Origin: Actinoplanes missouriensis 431
Lineage (GTDB): Bacteria; Actinomycetota; Actinomycetes; Mycobacteriales; Micromonosporaceae
Length of the DNA: 64,000 nucleotides
Direction of reading: 5' to 3'
Assembly (NCBI RefSeq): GCF_000284295.1
Contig: NC_017093.1
Span: 6,758,001 to 6,822,000, forward strand
This document shows, piece by piece, positions 16,416 to 24,414 of the stretch; position 1 is the stretch's first letter, and each line of letters begins with the position of its first letter. The notes beneath the pieces are model-generated. The model was not told the origin of the DNA. It searched no databases and saw only the letters and a program-made list of their open reading frames with translations. Made by a program: the position numbers and the translations under genes.

Positions 16416-16555
16416 GGCTGGCCCTCAGTGCTGTCCGAGCCGCTGCTGACAGCACTGGCAACCAGCTCATGTCGCCCGGCTGGTCACCAGTGCTGCCGGC
16501 CGCCCGTTTTGTCCGCACTGAGCGCCAGCCGGCACCGCCGTTTCCAAGATCTGCG
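16416..16555 (+). repeat. 78-nt dispersed hairpin element, copy 2, with an extra left arm
   Basis: The copy proper is 16478-16555: left arm ggctggtcaccagtg, a 23-nt loop with gcccgttttgt, right arm cactgagcgccagcc (16516-16530), and a 25-nt tail ending ttccaagatctgcg. Its layout and length are identical to 3373-3450. A second left arm (16416-16430, ggctggccctcagtg) pairs better with the right arm (14 of 15), so two alternative hairpins are possible. This suggests partial internal duplication of the arm. Confidence 0.8.
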
Positions 16556-16680
16556 ACAGCGCTCATCCGTGCGAGTCTCGCTCCCCGCCGAGACGCCCCT
16601 TAACCGCGCGGCAGCACCTCAGGAACGACCAGGGCACACGGTGACCCCGGAGCCGGGTTCGGGCGCACGCTGCGTCTCGG

Positions 16681-16764
16681 CGGCAATCCCGACCGGAACC
16701 GCGACAATCCCGCCAGGAACAGCGACAATCCCGACCGGAACAGCGACGATCCCGACCGGAACAG
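16681..16764. repeat. 21-bp tandem repeat, four units
   Basis: The core caatcccgaccggaaca recurs at 16684, 16705, 16726 and 16747 (caat or cgat), a period of 21 bp. It ends about 35 nt before the stop codon of the convergently oriented ADP-ribosylglycohydrolase gene. Confidence 0.85.
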
Positions 16765-16799
16765 GAGTGGGCGAGCGTCCCCGGCGTACCGGATCGGGG

Positions 16800-17714
16800 T
16801 TATTCGCCGCCCGCTGAGGCCAGCCACGGCGGCAGGGGCTCACGGGCGGAGAGCCACTCCGCCGGGATCCCGTCGAGGCCGGTGTGCGCGGCGACCACTC
16901 CCCCGGCGATGGCGGCCGTGGTGTCGATGTCGCCGCCGGCGGTGACGCAGGTGGCGATGGCGGCCGGGTAGTCGTCGAGGTGGCGGGCCGCGGTCCAGAG
17001 GGCGAACGGCACGGTGTCCTGGGCGAGCGCCCGGGCGCCGGCGCCCAGCCGGTGGGCCGCCTCGTCGGCGCGGGTGATCGCCGCTGCTTCGAGGAGGCCC
17101 TCGCGGACCAGGCCGGCCGGGGTGTGTGCGGCCACGGCCCGGAGGAACTGGGCGGGCTCGGGACGGTGGCCGTCGAGGCGGCCGGCCGCCGCCATCGCCG
17201 CGGCGACGGTCACCGCCACGCCGCCGGCGATGCCTTCCGGGTGGGAGTGGGTGACCTCGGCGGCGCGGGCGCCCTGGGCCGCGGCGTGCGCCAGCGAGTC
17301 GGCGTGCCAGGCGCCCAGCGGAGCGGCTCGCATCGCCGCGCCGTTGCCGCAGGAGCCCTCGCCGTCGAAGGCGGCCGCGGCGGCGATCGGCCAGGGCAGG
17401 CCGTCGCGGATCTCGCGCAACATCACGACGGCGCCGGGGCCGTAACCGCGGTACGGGTCGTGCAGGCGTCCCAGCCTCTCCGCGAAGGCGTCCCGGTCGA
17501 ACTCGCCCTCGGCGAGCGTCACCACCAGGCAGCAGGCTTCCTCGGTGTCGTCGGTCCACTCCCACGGTGGTTCCGGGAGCCGGGACTCGAGCAGCGCGGA
17601 CGGCTTGTTTCCGGGCATGAGGTACTGGGCTCCGAGGGCGTCGCCGACACTGAGGCCGGCCAGGCTCTCGCATGCCAACGCGAGACGCGTACCGGGGAAG
17701 AGGGTGAATGACAT
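16800..17714 (-). CDS. ADP-ribosylglycohydrolase family protein (DraG-like)
   Basis: This 304-aa protein is predicted to remove ADP-ribose from proteins or small molecules. Metal-binding motifs of the family are visible: an early GDALGAQ, the WTDDTE cluster that binds a metal, GNGAAMRAAPLG, and the C-terminal GGDIDTTAAIAGGVVAA with its two Asp. ATG 17714 (MSFTLFPGTRL) is chosen because it aligns with family starts. ATG 17750 is an alternative, and neither has a strong ribosome site. The target is unknown; no ADP-ribosyltransferase gene is nearby. It is divergent from the response regulator at 17811. Confidence 0.88.
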   Translation of the reverse strand: MSFTLFPGTRLALACESLAGLSVGDALGAQYLMPGNKPSALLESRLPEPPWEWTDDTEEACCLVVTLAEGEFDRDAFAERLGRLHDPYRGYGPGAVVMLREIRDGLPWPIAAAAAFDGEGSCGNGAAMRAAPLGAWHADSLAHAAAQGARAAEVTHSHPEGIAGGVAVTVAAAMAAAGRLDGHRPEPAQFLRAVAAHTPAGLVREGLLEAAAITRADEAAHRLGAGARALAQDTVPFALWTAARHLDDYPAAIATCVTAGGDIDTTAAIAGGVVAAHTGLDGIPAEWLSAREPLPPWLASAGGE

Positions 17715-17810
17715 CAGCGCTTCGGATCGTATTGCATCACTGAGCGTCATCAAAGAGCTTCGCTGGATCACCCTTTAGGTTCTCCTTGCCAGGGACGCTA
17801 CGGTCTTCGC

Positions 17811-18500
17811 ATGGCCACGGTGTTGCTCGTCGAAGACGATCATGTCGTGCGCGGCGCCATGCTTCGTTCGCTCGCCGACCGGGGGCATGCCGTGCACGCC
17901 GTCGGCACGGCTCTGGAGGCGCTGCGGCGGGTCGCCGCGGAGACGCCCGACCTGGTCGTGCTCGATCTCGGACTCCCCGATCTGGACGGTTCGGACGCGC
18001 TGCGCATGCTGCGCGGCATCACCGACGTGCCGATCATCATCGCCACCGCGCGCGACGACGAGCAGACCGTGGTGCGGCTGCTGCGGGCCGGCGCCGACGA
18101 CTACATGGTCAAGCCGTTCACCGGCGCCCACCTGGACGCGCGAATAGCCACCGTGCTGCGGCGGGTGGGCCGGGCCAGCCGCGCCGCGCAACCGGCGGTC
18201 TACGAGGTGGGCGAGCTCCGGGTGGACGTCGGCGAGCGCAGCGCCATGCTCGGGGATCAGCCGCTCGCGCTGACCCGCAAGGAATTCGATCTGCTGGCGT
18301 ACCTGGCTGCCCGCCCGGGCCGGGTGGTGTCCCGTCGTGAGCTGTTGGAGGAGGTATGGCGACAGCCATCGGTCGGCGAGGACCAGACCATCGACGTGCA
18401 TTTGTACTGGCTTCGCCGGAAACTGGGCGAGTCCGCGGCGAAGCCCCGCTACCTGCGCACCGTGCGGGGGGTCGGATTCCGGTTGGTGGCGCCGGACTGA
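17811..18500 (+). CDS. OmpR/PhoB-type response regulator
   Basis: This 229-aa two-domain regulator has a receiver domain with acidic pocket EDD (8-10), phospho-acceptor D52 in LVVLDLGLPD, T79 and K101 (DDYMVKPF). The C-terminal winged helix has LTRKEFDLLAYLAARPGRVVSRR and DVHLYWLRRKLG. ATG 17811 has no ribosome site; TACGGT lies 6 nt upstream, consistent with a leaderless mRNA. The partner kinase begins 2 nt after the stop. The secreted HExxH protein immediately downstream is a plausible target of the pair. Confidence 0.94.
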   Translation: MATVLLVEDDHVVRGAMLRSLADRGHAVHAVGTALEALRRVAAETPDLVVLDLGLPDLDGSDALRMLRGITDVPIIIATARDDEQTVVRLLRAGADDYMVKPFTGAHLDARIATVLRRVGRASRAAQPAVYEVGELRVDVGERSAMLGDQPLALTRKEFDLLAYLAARPGRVVSRRELLEEVWRQPSVGEDQTIDVHLYWLRRKLGESAAKPRYLRTVRGVGFRLVAPD

Positions 18501-18502
18501 GG

Positions 18503-19921
18503 TTGCGGCTGGCCTACATCACGGCCGCCACCACCGCCGTCGCCGCGCTCGTCTTCCTCGTCCCGCTCGGCTGGGGCCTGCGCAACGACCACCGGGACGC
18601 CGCGATCGCCGCGGCGAAGGAACGCGCCTCGGCGGTGGCCGGCGCGATCACCGCGGGCGCCGACGCGAAAGGCGTGGCCGCCGCGCGCCGGCTGGCCGGC
18701 GGCGACACGGTGATCCACACGCCGGGCATCGCGCCGGCCGCCGGTGGCCGGGCCGGCGCCGCCCAGATCGACGCCGCGACGCAGGCGTCCGGGCCGATCG
18801 AGGCGACGGTGGACGGCGGGATGGTCGTCCTGCGGTACTCCCCGGCCGGCGGCAAGCACTCGGTGGTCGAGGCGTTCATCCCGGCCGCGGAGCTGAACAA
18901 GGACACCGCCCGTGACTGGTGGCTGCTGCTCGGTCTCGCGGTGTTCCTGGTCGGCGGCTCGGTCGTGGTGGTGGACCGGCTGGCCCGGGGTGCCGTCAGC
19001 TCCGCCCGCAATCTGGTGGACGCGGCCCTCGCGGTCGGGTCCGGTGACCTGGACGTGCGGATAACGCCGTCCGGGCCGCGGGAGCTCGCCGAGGCCGGGT
19101 ACGCGTTCAACCGGATGGCCGATCGTCTGGTCACCTCGCGGACCGACGAGCGGGAACTGGTCGCCGACCTGTCGCACCGGCTGCGCACCCCGCTGACCGC
19201 CCTGCGGCTGGACGCCGAGGCGCTCGACCCGGACGACACGCAGGTCGGTGACTTCTCCGCCGCCGAGCTGGACCGCCGTCGTGGCATCCGGCGCATCCGC
19301 ACCGCGATCACGACCCTCGAGGACGAGGTCAACCACCTGATCAACACGACCCGCCAGGCGGTCGCGGCGCAGGTGGCCGCCCCGGAGGACGGGCTCTGCG
19401 ACGCCAGCGAGGTGGTCCGGGAGCGGATGATGTTCTGGTCCGCGCTCGCCGGCGACCAGGACCGGGAGTACCGGGTGGTCGGCGCGCACCTGCGGATCCC
19501 GGTGCCGGTGGCCCGGGCCGAGCTGGCGGCCGCGCTGGACGCGGTGCTCGGCAACGTGTTCCGCTACACCCCGCAGGGCACCGCGTTCGAGGTGGGTCTC
19601 TCCCGCCGGGACGGCTGGGTGGCGCTGCGGGTGGACGACGCCGGGCCGGGGATCGCCGACCCGGAGCAGGCGCTGCGGCGCGGGCAGAGCAATCAGGGCT
19701 CGACCGGCCTGGGCCTGGACATCGCCCGCCGGGTGGCGCAGGCCACCGGCGGCTCGGTGAGCCTGGACCGGGCCGCGATGGGTGGCGCGAGCGTGGTGAT
19801 GCTGCTCGCCGACGCGGACGCGACACCGAAGACACCGAGCAGGTTCGGGCTGGTCGGGCGGGGCCGGCTGGCTGCGGCGAAGGATCCGGGACGGCGGCGC
19901 TGGCAACGAGGACGGGAATGA
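18503..19921 (+). CDS. Sensor histidine kinase, partner of the OmpR-type regulator
   Basis: This is a 472-aa membrane kinase. TM1 (residues about 5-27) is followed by a roughly 100-aa extracytoplasmic domain, TM2 (about 137-157), a HAMP linker, and HisKA with H225 in DLSHRLRTPLTALRLDAEAL. The HATPase domain has DAVLGNVFRYTP (N box), DDAGPGI (G1) and GSTGLGLDIARRVAQATGG (G2). TTG 18503 is chosen because it directly follows the regulator stop and gives the typical short N-terminus before TM1. No ATG or GTG fits in frame. The signal sensed is unknown. Confidence 0.9.
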   Translation: MRLAYITAATTAVAALVFLVPLGWGLRNDHRDAAIAAAKERASAVAGAITAGADAKGVAAARRLAGGDTVIHTPGIAPAAGGRAGAAQIDAATQASGPIEATVDGGMVVLRYSPAGGKHSVVEAFIPAAELNKDTARDWWLLLGLAVFLVGGSVVVVDRLARGAVSSARNLVDAALAVGSGDLDVRITPSGPRELAEAGYAFNRMADRLVTSRTDERELVADLSHRLRTPLTALRLDAEALDPDDTQVGDFSAAELDRRRGIRRIRTAITTLEDEVNHLINTTRQAVAAQVAAPEDGLCDASEVVRERMMFWSALAGDQDREYRVVGAHLRIPVPVARAELAAALDAVLGNVFRYTPQGTAFEVGLSRRDGWVALRVDDAGPGIADPEQALRRGQSNQGSTGLGLDIARRVAQATGGSVSLDRAAMGGASVVMLLADADATPKTPSRFGLVGRGRLAAAKDPGRRRWQRGRE

Positions 19922-20039
19922 GCAAGGGCTACGACGGACAAGTACCCCGAACGACACAGCGCTGGCTTATATCTCTTTTAAAAGCGTTCCCCTGGAGCGG
20001 GCGGGCTGGCAATCTTCCCTCCGATCCCATCCGGTTTCC

Positions 20040-20137
20040 CGGGTCGCAACCCGCAGCGCGTCCCCATCGCCGCGCCCGGCGGAACCGCCCTGTGGTGGGA
20101 GGCGGCCACCCCATGGGCCCCTCCCACCGCACCACAG
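20040..20137 (+). promoter_or_regulatory. Structured leader candidate before the secreted HExxH protein
   Basis: The 233-nt gap contains an AT-rich island (tatatctcttttaaaag, about 19967-19983) and then a run of hairpins: cgggt-cgca-acccg (20040-20053) and a strong stem ggtgggagg / cctcccacc (20094-20102 with 20120-20128), flanked by ctgt / acag. The last hairpin ends 6 nt before the GAGGAGA ribosome site. This is a possible cis-regulatory leader. No known riboswitch consensus was recognised. Confidence 0.4.
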
Positions 20138-20154
20138 CTCGACGAGGAGACGCC

Positions 20155-22425
20155 GTGTCCGCGCATCGCCGGCCAGCGTTCCGCGGGTCGCCTCCGGGGC
20201 GACGCCGCGCGGCAGGCGACAACAGCCGCAGGGGAACACGCTCCGCAGCGTTCCGGCTCCTTCCGGTAGCCCTCGGCCTGGCCCTGCTCGGCGTCGGCGG
20301 CGTCGTCGGCCCCAGCGTCATCGGCGTCACGCCGGCGGACGACCGGGACCGGTTCGCGCTCTCCGCGCTGCCGGCCGACGCGCCCGAGGAGGGTCTGGTC
20401 TACAGCGGTCTCAAGCTCGCCTCGGCCGGCTCGCTCTGCTCCGGCAACTACCTGCTCTACGAGCAGACCTGCACGCACGGCCCGGACGCGGCCCCGGCCG
20501 GCCTGGCGGTGCGCCGCGACGTGGCCCCGGTGACCGAGAGCCCGGCCCGTCAGGTCAGCGCGGTGCGGCGGGAGACCGGCGCGGTGCCGCTGGACGCCGA
20601 GATCGCCCGGGACGAGGGCGGCAGCGCGCTGACCGCCGACGCTCCCGCGCTGATCCCGGACGCGGCGCCGGGCCAGGCCGACTTCATCCTGGGCCCGGAG
20701 GACGTGGCCTGCTCCGGCGACGGCCGCAGCGGCAAGCGGGTCCAGCTGCTCTACCTCTACGAGTCGGCCACCGCCAGCCGGTACGCGAAGTTCCTCACCT
20801 CGTTCCGGACCTGGGCCGCCGGTGTCGACGCGATCTACGACGCCAGCGCCGGGGAGACCGGCGGCTCCCGCCACATCCGGTACGTGACCACGCCGGAGTG
20901 CCGGGTCGACGTCGCCGAGGTGCAGCTGCCGGACGACTCGCTGCGCTCGTTCACCAGCACCATCGAGTCCCTGCGCGACCTCGGCTACAACCGGACCGAC
21001 CGCAAGTACCTGATGTTCTCCGACACGAACGTCTACTGCGGCATCTCCTCGTACGTGGCGGACACCCGCCCCACTCGCGGCAACCGCAACAACGGCGGGC
21101 CGTCGTACGCGCGGGTCGACGCCGGCTGCTGGGGCTCCGTGATGGCCGCCCACGAGCTGACCCACACGCTCGGCGCGGTGCTCATCGACTCGCCGAACTC
21201 GACCGGCGCGGGCAGCTGCACCGACGACCACGACCTGCTCTGCGGCGCCGACCGGTCGGGCAAGCCGATGCGTGCCGTCTGCCCGAAGACCAACGAGATC
21301 CGGCTGGACTGCGGGCACGACGACTACTTCAGCACCAATCCGCAGCGGGGCAGCTATCTGGACACCCACTGGAACGTGGCGCTGAGCGACTTCCTGCTGC
21401 GCAGCGACGGCGGCGACGACATCCCGGACGCGCCCCGCGCGGTGACGCCGCAGCCCGCCGAGCAGCAGCCGGAGCCCCCCGCGCCGTCCGTGCCCGTCTC
21501 GCCGTCGCCGTCGGCCGCCAGCGCCGAGCCCAGCGTGGCGCCGAGCGTGCAGGTGCCCTCGTCGGCGCCGCCCTCGCCGTCACCGAGCGTCTCGCCGAGC
21601 GCGGAGCCCGAGCCCAGCGTCGAGCAGAACACCGCCCCGGCGCTGCCCGAGCTGGAAGCCGTCGCGCACACGGTCGCCCCGAGCGCGCCGGCCGGCCCGG
21701 ACGGCGACGCCGAGCGGGGCGCACCGGCCGAGTCACCGGGCACCACGAACGACGGAGTCCAGGCGGTCCTGGAGATCCGCGAGCCGACCAGCACGTCGGT
21801 CCGTCTGACCTGGAGCTCCGCCGCCGACGACGCGAACTACCAGGTGTCGGTCGGCGGGAAGCCGGTGGCGACCACGAAGGCGACGCGGGCCCGGCTGATC
21901 GGCCTCAAGCCGGACGCGAAGTACGTCGTGGAGGTTCGCAACCGCAAGCTCGGCTACGTCGCCAAGGGCACCGCGATCACCGCCCCGGCGGCCCGCCCGG
22001 TGCAGAACTCCTGGTTCGTGCTGACCAACTCGCTGACCGGCGGGGCGGCCGACCTGTACGCGGCCCGCGACACCGACGGCACCCCGCTCACCCTGGGCGA
22101 CCAGGACGGCGGCGCGCAGCAGCAGTGGCAGCTGGTGCCCGCGGAGGACGGCACGTACTCGCTGGTCTCCCGGGCCAGCAACCGGTGCGCGGTGGCCCTG
22201 GGCGGGCGGCCGGTCGCCGGCGCCCCGCTGGTGCAGGGCGACTGTTACGCGGCCGACGGCGCCCGATGGACGCTGCAGGCCTCCGATTACGGCTTCACGG
22301 TTCGCAGCACCAGCGATGACCTGGTGATCGGCGTGGGCGCGCAGCGTTTCGGCGCGCACCGGGTGCTGGTGCTGCAGCAGGACACCGGCCAGCGCCACCA
22401 GAGCTGGACGGCCGTGCCCGACTGA
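20155..22425 (+). CDS. Secreted HExxH putative metalloprotease with FN3 and ricin-like lectin domains
   Basis: This is a 756-aa exported modular protein. GTG 20155 follows GAGGAGA by about 5 nt. An Arg-rich n-region and hydrophobic core (LLPVALGLALLGVGGVVG) form a signal peptide or anchor. The central domain has HELTHTLGAV (H333, E334, H337), a zinc-protease motif. The metzincin third-ligand position (+10) is Leu, so a different third ligand is required, perhaps among the acidic/His residues of TDDHD. Several Cys pairs suggest disulfides. A Pro/Ser linker (about 425-515) leads to an FN3 domain (about 535-615) and a ricin-type beta-trefoil (about 617-756, QQQWQL and RHQSW repeats). It lies downstream of a two-component system. 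Confidence 0.82.
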   Translation: MSAHRRPAFRGSPPGRRRAAGDNSRRGTRSAAFRLLPVALGLALLGVGGVVGPSVIGVTPADDRDRFALSALPADAPEEGLVYSGLKLASAGSLCSGNYLLYEQTCTHGPDAAPAGLAVRRDVAPVTESPARQVSAVRRETGAVPLDAEIARDEGGSALTADAPALIPDAAPGQADFILGPEDVACSGDGRSGKRVQLLYLYESATASRYAKFLTSFRTWAAGVDAIYDASAGETGGSRHIRYVTTPECRVDVAEVQLPDDSLRSFTSTIESLRDLGYNRTDRKYLMFSDTNVYCGISSYVADTRPTRGNRNNGGPSYARVDAGCWGSVMAAHELTHTLGAVLIDSPNSTGAGSCTDDHDLLCGADRSGKPMRAVCPKTNEIRLDCGHDDYFSTNPQRGSYLDTHWNVALSDFLLRSDGGDDIPDAPRAVTPQPAEQQPEPPAPSVPVSPSPSAASAEPSVAPSVQVPSSAPPSPSPSVSPSAEPEPSVEQNTAPALPELEAVAHTVAPSAPAGPDGDAERGAPAESPGTTNDGVQAVLEIREPTSTSVRLTWSSAADDANYQVSVGGKPVATTKATRARLIGLKPDAKYVVEVRNRKLGYVAKGTAITAPAARPVQNSWFVLTNSLTGGAADLYAARDTDGTPLTLGDQDGGAQQQWQLVPAEDGTYSLVSRASNRCAVALGGRPVAGAPLVQGDCYAADGARWTLQASDYGFTVRSTSDDLVIGVGAQRFGAHRVLVLQQDTGQRHQSWTAVPD

Positions 22426-22439
22426 TCTTTGGAGTTGTC

Positions 22440-22586
22440 ATGCCCGACGTACTGAGCAGGAAGGAGACCGAGCCGGACGAGGGTCCGGCCCGGTTCAACC
22501 GGCGGCGCCTGGTGCGCTGGCTGACCATCCTGACGATCGGCACGATCACCATGGTCGCCTGCTGGCAGGACCCGCTCTACCCGTAG
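22440..22586 (+). CDS. Small membrane protein (48 aa)
   Basis: This short ORF starts 14 nt after the HExxH protein stop, with GGAG 6 nt before ATG 22440. The product has a charged N-terminus (MPDVLSRKETEPDEGP), a basic stretch (FNRRRLVRW) and one hydrophobic helix (LTILTIGTITMVACW), ending QDPLYP. It overlaps the 3' end of the opposite-strand adenosine deaminase gene by 10 nt. The ribosome site, the spacing and positive-inside topology support it. Its function is unknown; it may anchor or accompany the secreted protein. Confidence 0.6.
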   Translation: MPDVLSRKETEPDEGPARFNRRRLVRWLTILTIGTITMVACWQDPLYP

Positions 22587-23599
22587 GTCTCGCGGTACGC
22601 GTCGATCTCGCTGATCAGCGCCGACTTGCCGGCGTCGTCCAGGAAGCTGTGCCGGACCGCGGCACGGGCCAGTTCGGTCACGCCGTCGCGGTCCAGGCCG
22701 AGCAGGCGGGCGGCGACCGCGTACTCCTGCTCCAGGGTGGTCCCGAACATCGGCGGGTCGTCGGAGTTGACGCTGATCGGCACGCCGGCGGCGACGAGCC
22801 GGGCGATCGGGTGCTCGTCGAGGGAGGCGACCGCCCGGGTCCGCAGGTTCGAGGTCGGGCAGACCTCCAGCGGGATGCCGTGCTCCGCCAGGTACGCCAT
22901 CAGCCGCTCGTCCTGCGCCGCGGCGATGCCGTGCCCGATCCGCTCGGCACCGAGCTCGCGGACGGCGTCCCAGACCGTCTCCGGCCCGGTGGTCTCGCCG
23001 GCGTGCGGGACGCTGTGCAGGCCGGCCGCCCGGGCCTTGTCGAAGTACGGCTTGAACTGCGGCCTCGGCACCCCGATCTCCGGCCCGCCCAGACCGAAAC
23101 TGATCAGCCCGTCGGGGCGTTCCTCCAGGGCGATCCGGAGCGTCTCCTCGGCCGAGACCAGGCCCGCCTCGCCGGGGATGTCGAAGCACCAGCGCAGGTT
23201 CACGCCGAAGTCCCGGGCCGCGCCGGTGCGGGCGTCCTCGATCGCCTCGCAGAACGCCGGCGCGGGGATGCCCCGGCGCACGCTCGAGTACGGCGTGATG
23301 GTGAGCTCCGCGTAGCGCACCTGCTGGCGGGCGAGCTCCCGGCCGATCTCGTAGGTGAGCAGCCGGACGTCCTCGGCGTCGCGGATCAGGTCCACCACGC
23401 TCAGGTAGACCTCGATGAAGTGCGCGAAGTCGCGGAACTCGAAGTACTCGGCGAGCCGGTCCGGATCGGCCGGCACGGGCGAGCTGCCCTCGTGCCGTGC
23501 CGCCAGCTCGGCGACGATCCGGGGCGAGGCCGAGCCGACGTGGTGCACGTGCAGCTCGGCCTTGGGCAGTCCGGCGATGAATCCGGTCAGGTCGGTCAA
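22577..23599 (-). CDS. add: Adenosine deaminase
   Basis: This 340-aa metal-dependent deaminase converts adenosine to inosine in purine salvage. Zinc ligands and catalytic groups are visible: HVH in PKAELHVHHVGS, the later His in HAGET (HAGETTGPETVW), GHGIAAAQDERL, EVCPTSNLRT, and the catalytic pair in VNSDDPPMFGT. The HVHHVGSASPRIV opening is typical of the streptomycete-type enzyme. It is the last gene of a minus-strand pair with the methyltransferase, which ends about 15 nt before its start region. Confidence 0.93.
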   Translation of the reverse strand: MTDLTGFIAGLPKAELHVHHVGSASPRIVAELAARHEGSSPVPADPDRLAEYFEFRDFAHFIEVYLSVVDLIRDAEDVRLLTYEIGRELARQQVRYAELTITPYSSVRRGIPAPAFCEAIEDARTGAARDFGVNLRWCFDIPGEAGLVSAEETLRIALEERPDGLISFGLGGPEIGVPRPQFKPYFDKARAAGLHSVPHAGETTGPETVWDAVRELGAERIGHGIAAAQDERLMAYLAEHGIPLEVCPTSNLRTRAVASLDEHPIARLVAAGVPISVNSDDPPMFGTTLEQEYAVAARLLGLDRDGVTELARAAVRHSFLDDAGKSALISEIDAYRETYG

Positions 23600-23614
23600 C
23601 GGATCTCCTCGGTC

Positions 23615-24349
23615 CTAGGCGCCACCTTTGTGGGCCACCACGAAGATACGGCGGAAGGGGAACGCCACGAGGCCGTCCCGTACCGGATGCACGACCGCGA
23701 TCCGCGCCGCGAACTCCGCCCGGAACGACTGCCACTCCTCGTCGCCGAGGGCCGCGCGCACCGGGCGCAGCGCGGTCCCCTCCATCCAGCGCACCACCGG
23801 ATGCTCGCCCTCGAACGGCAGCAGGTGCAGGTACGTGGTCTCCCACGCGTCGACGGCGGCGCCGGCCGCGATCAGCTGCCGCGCGTAGGTCGCCGCGTCG
23901 TCGACCGGGTCCTCCCGGTGCAGATCCGGGGCCAGGTCGCGGACAACCCGGTGGCCGGGGCTGTCGAAGTTGCCGGGCACCTGCATCGCGAACCAGGCGC
24001 CTGCCGGCAGCGCGGCGAACCACCGAGGCAGCAGCTCACGGTGCTCCGGCACCCACTGCAGCGCCGCGTTCGTCACGACGACGTCGGTGTCCGGCCCGGG
24101 CTGCCAGGCGGCGATGTCGCCCAGCGCGAAGCCCTCCGGAGCCGCGGCGATCATCTCGGGTGACGAGTCGATGCCGGTGATCCGGGCGTCCGGCCATCGC
24201 ACGCCGAGGGTGCGGGTGAGCTCACCGGTCCCGCATCCGAGGTCGACGACGGCGCGCGGTGCCTCCGCGCCGATGCGCTGGACCAGGTCGAAGAACGGCC
24301 GGGACCGCTCCGAGCCGAAACGCTGGTAGACGGCGGGATCCCACATCAC
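23615..24349 (-). CDS. Trans-aconitate 2-methyltransferase-like SAM methyltransferase
   Basis: This 244-aa class I methyltransferase has motif I AVVDLGCGTGELT, the acidic strand TGIDSS, and a Tam-like layout: an opening WDPAVYQRFGSERSRPF, then NAALQWVPEH and the PGNFDSPGH segment. Tam methylates trans-aconitate, an aconitase inhibitor. The closeness of match suggests this activity, but substrate identity is inferred. GTG 24349 and ATG 24346 are adjacent possible starts after AAGGGG. It is divergent from the aldo/keto reductase at 24415. Confidence 0.85.
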   Translation of the reverse strand: MMWDPAVYQRFGSERSRPFFDLVQRIGAEAPRAVVDLGCGTGELTRTLGVRWPDARITGIDSSPEMIAAAPEGFALGDIAAWQPGPDTDVVVTNAALQWVPEHRELLPRWFAALPAGAWFAMQVPGNFDSPGHRVVRDLAPDLHREDPVDDAATYARQLIAAGAAVDAWETTYLHLLPFEGEHPVVRWMEGTALRPVRAALGDEEWQSFRAEFAARIAVVHPVRDGLVAFPFRRIFVVAHKGGA

Positions 24350-24377
24350 AACACCCCTTCAAAACCGTACGTACGTC

Positions 24378-24408
24378 TTGTTTCAAGCTATCAGCCGAGC
24401 GGTAGGGT
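24378..24408 (+). promoter_or_regulatory. Candidate promoter of the aldo/keto reductase
   Basis: TTGTTT (24378-24383) and TAGGGT (24403-24408) are spaced 19 nt apart. The -10 ends 6 nt before GTG 24415, which has no ribosome site, pointing to leaderless transcription. A palindromic cgtacgtacg lies immediately upstream (about 24366-24375). Confidence 0.5.
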
Positions 24409-24414
24409 CATGAC

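Noticed and set aside
19918..20154. N-terminal extension of the HExxH protein from an ATG overlapping the kinase stop
   Set aside because: The frame is open by chance. GTG 20155 has a good ribosome site and gives a sensible signal peptide, and the upstream part contains hairpins and an AT-rich island.
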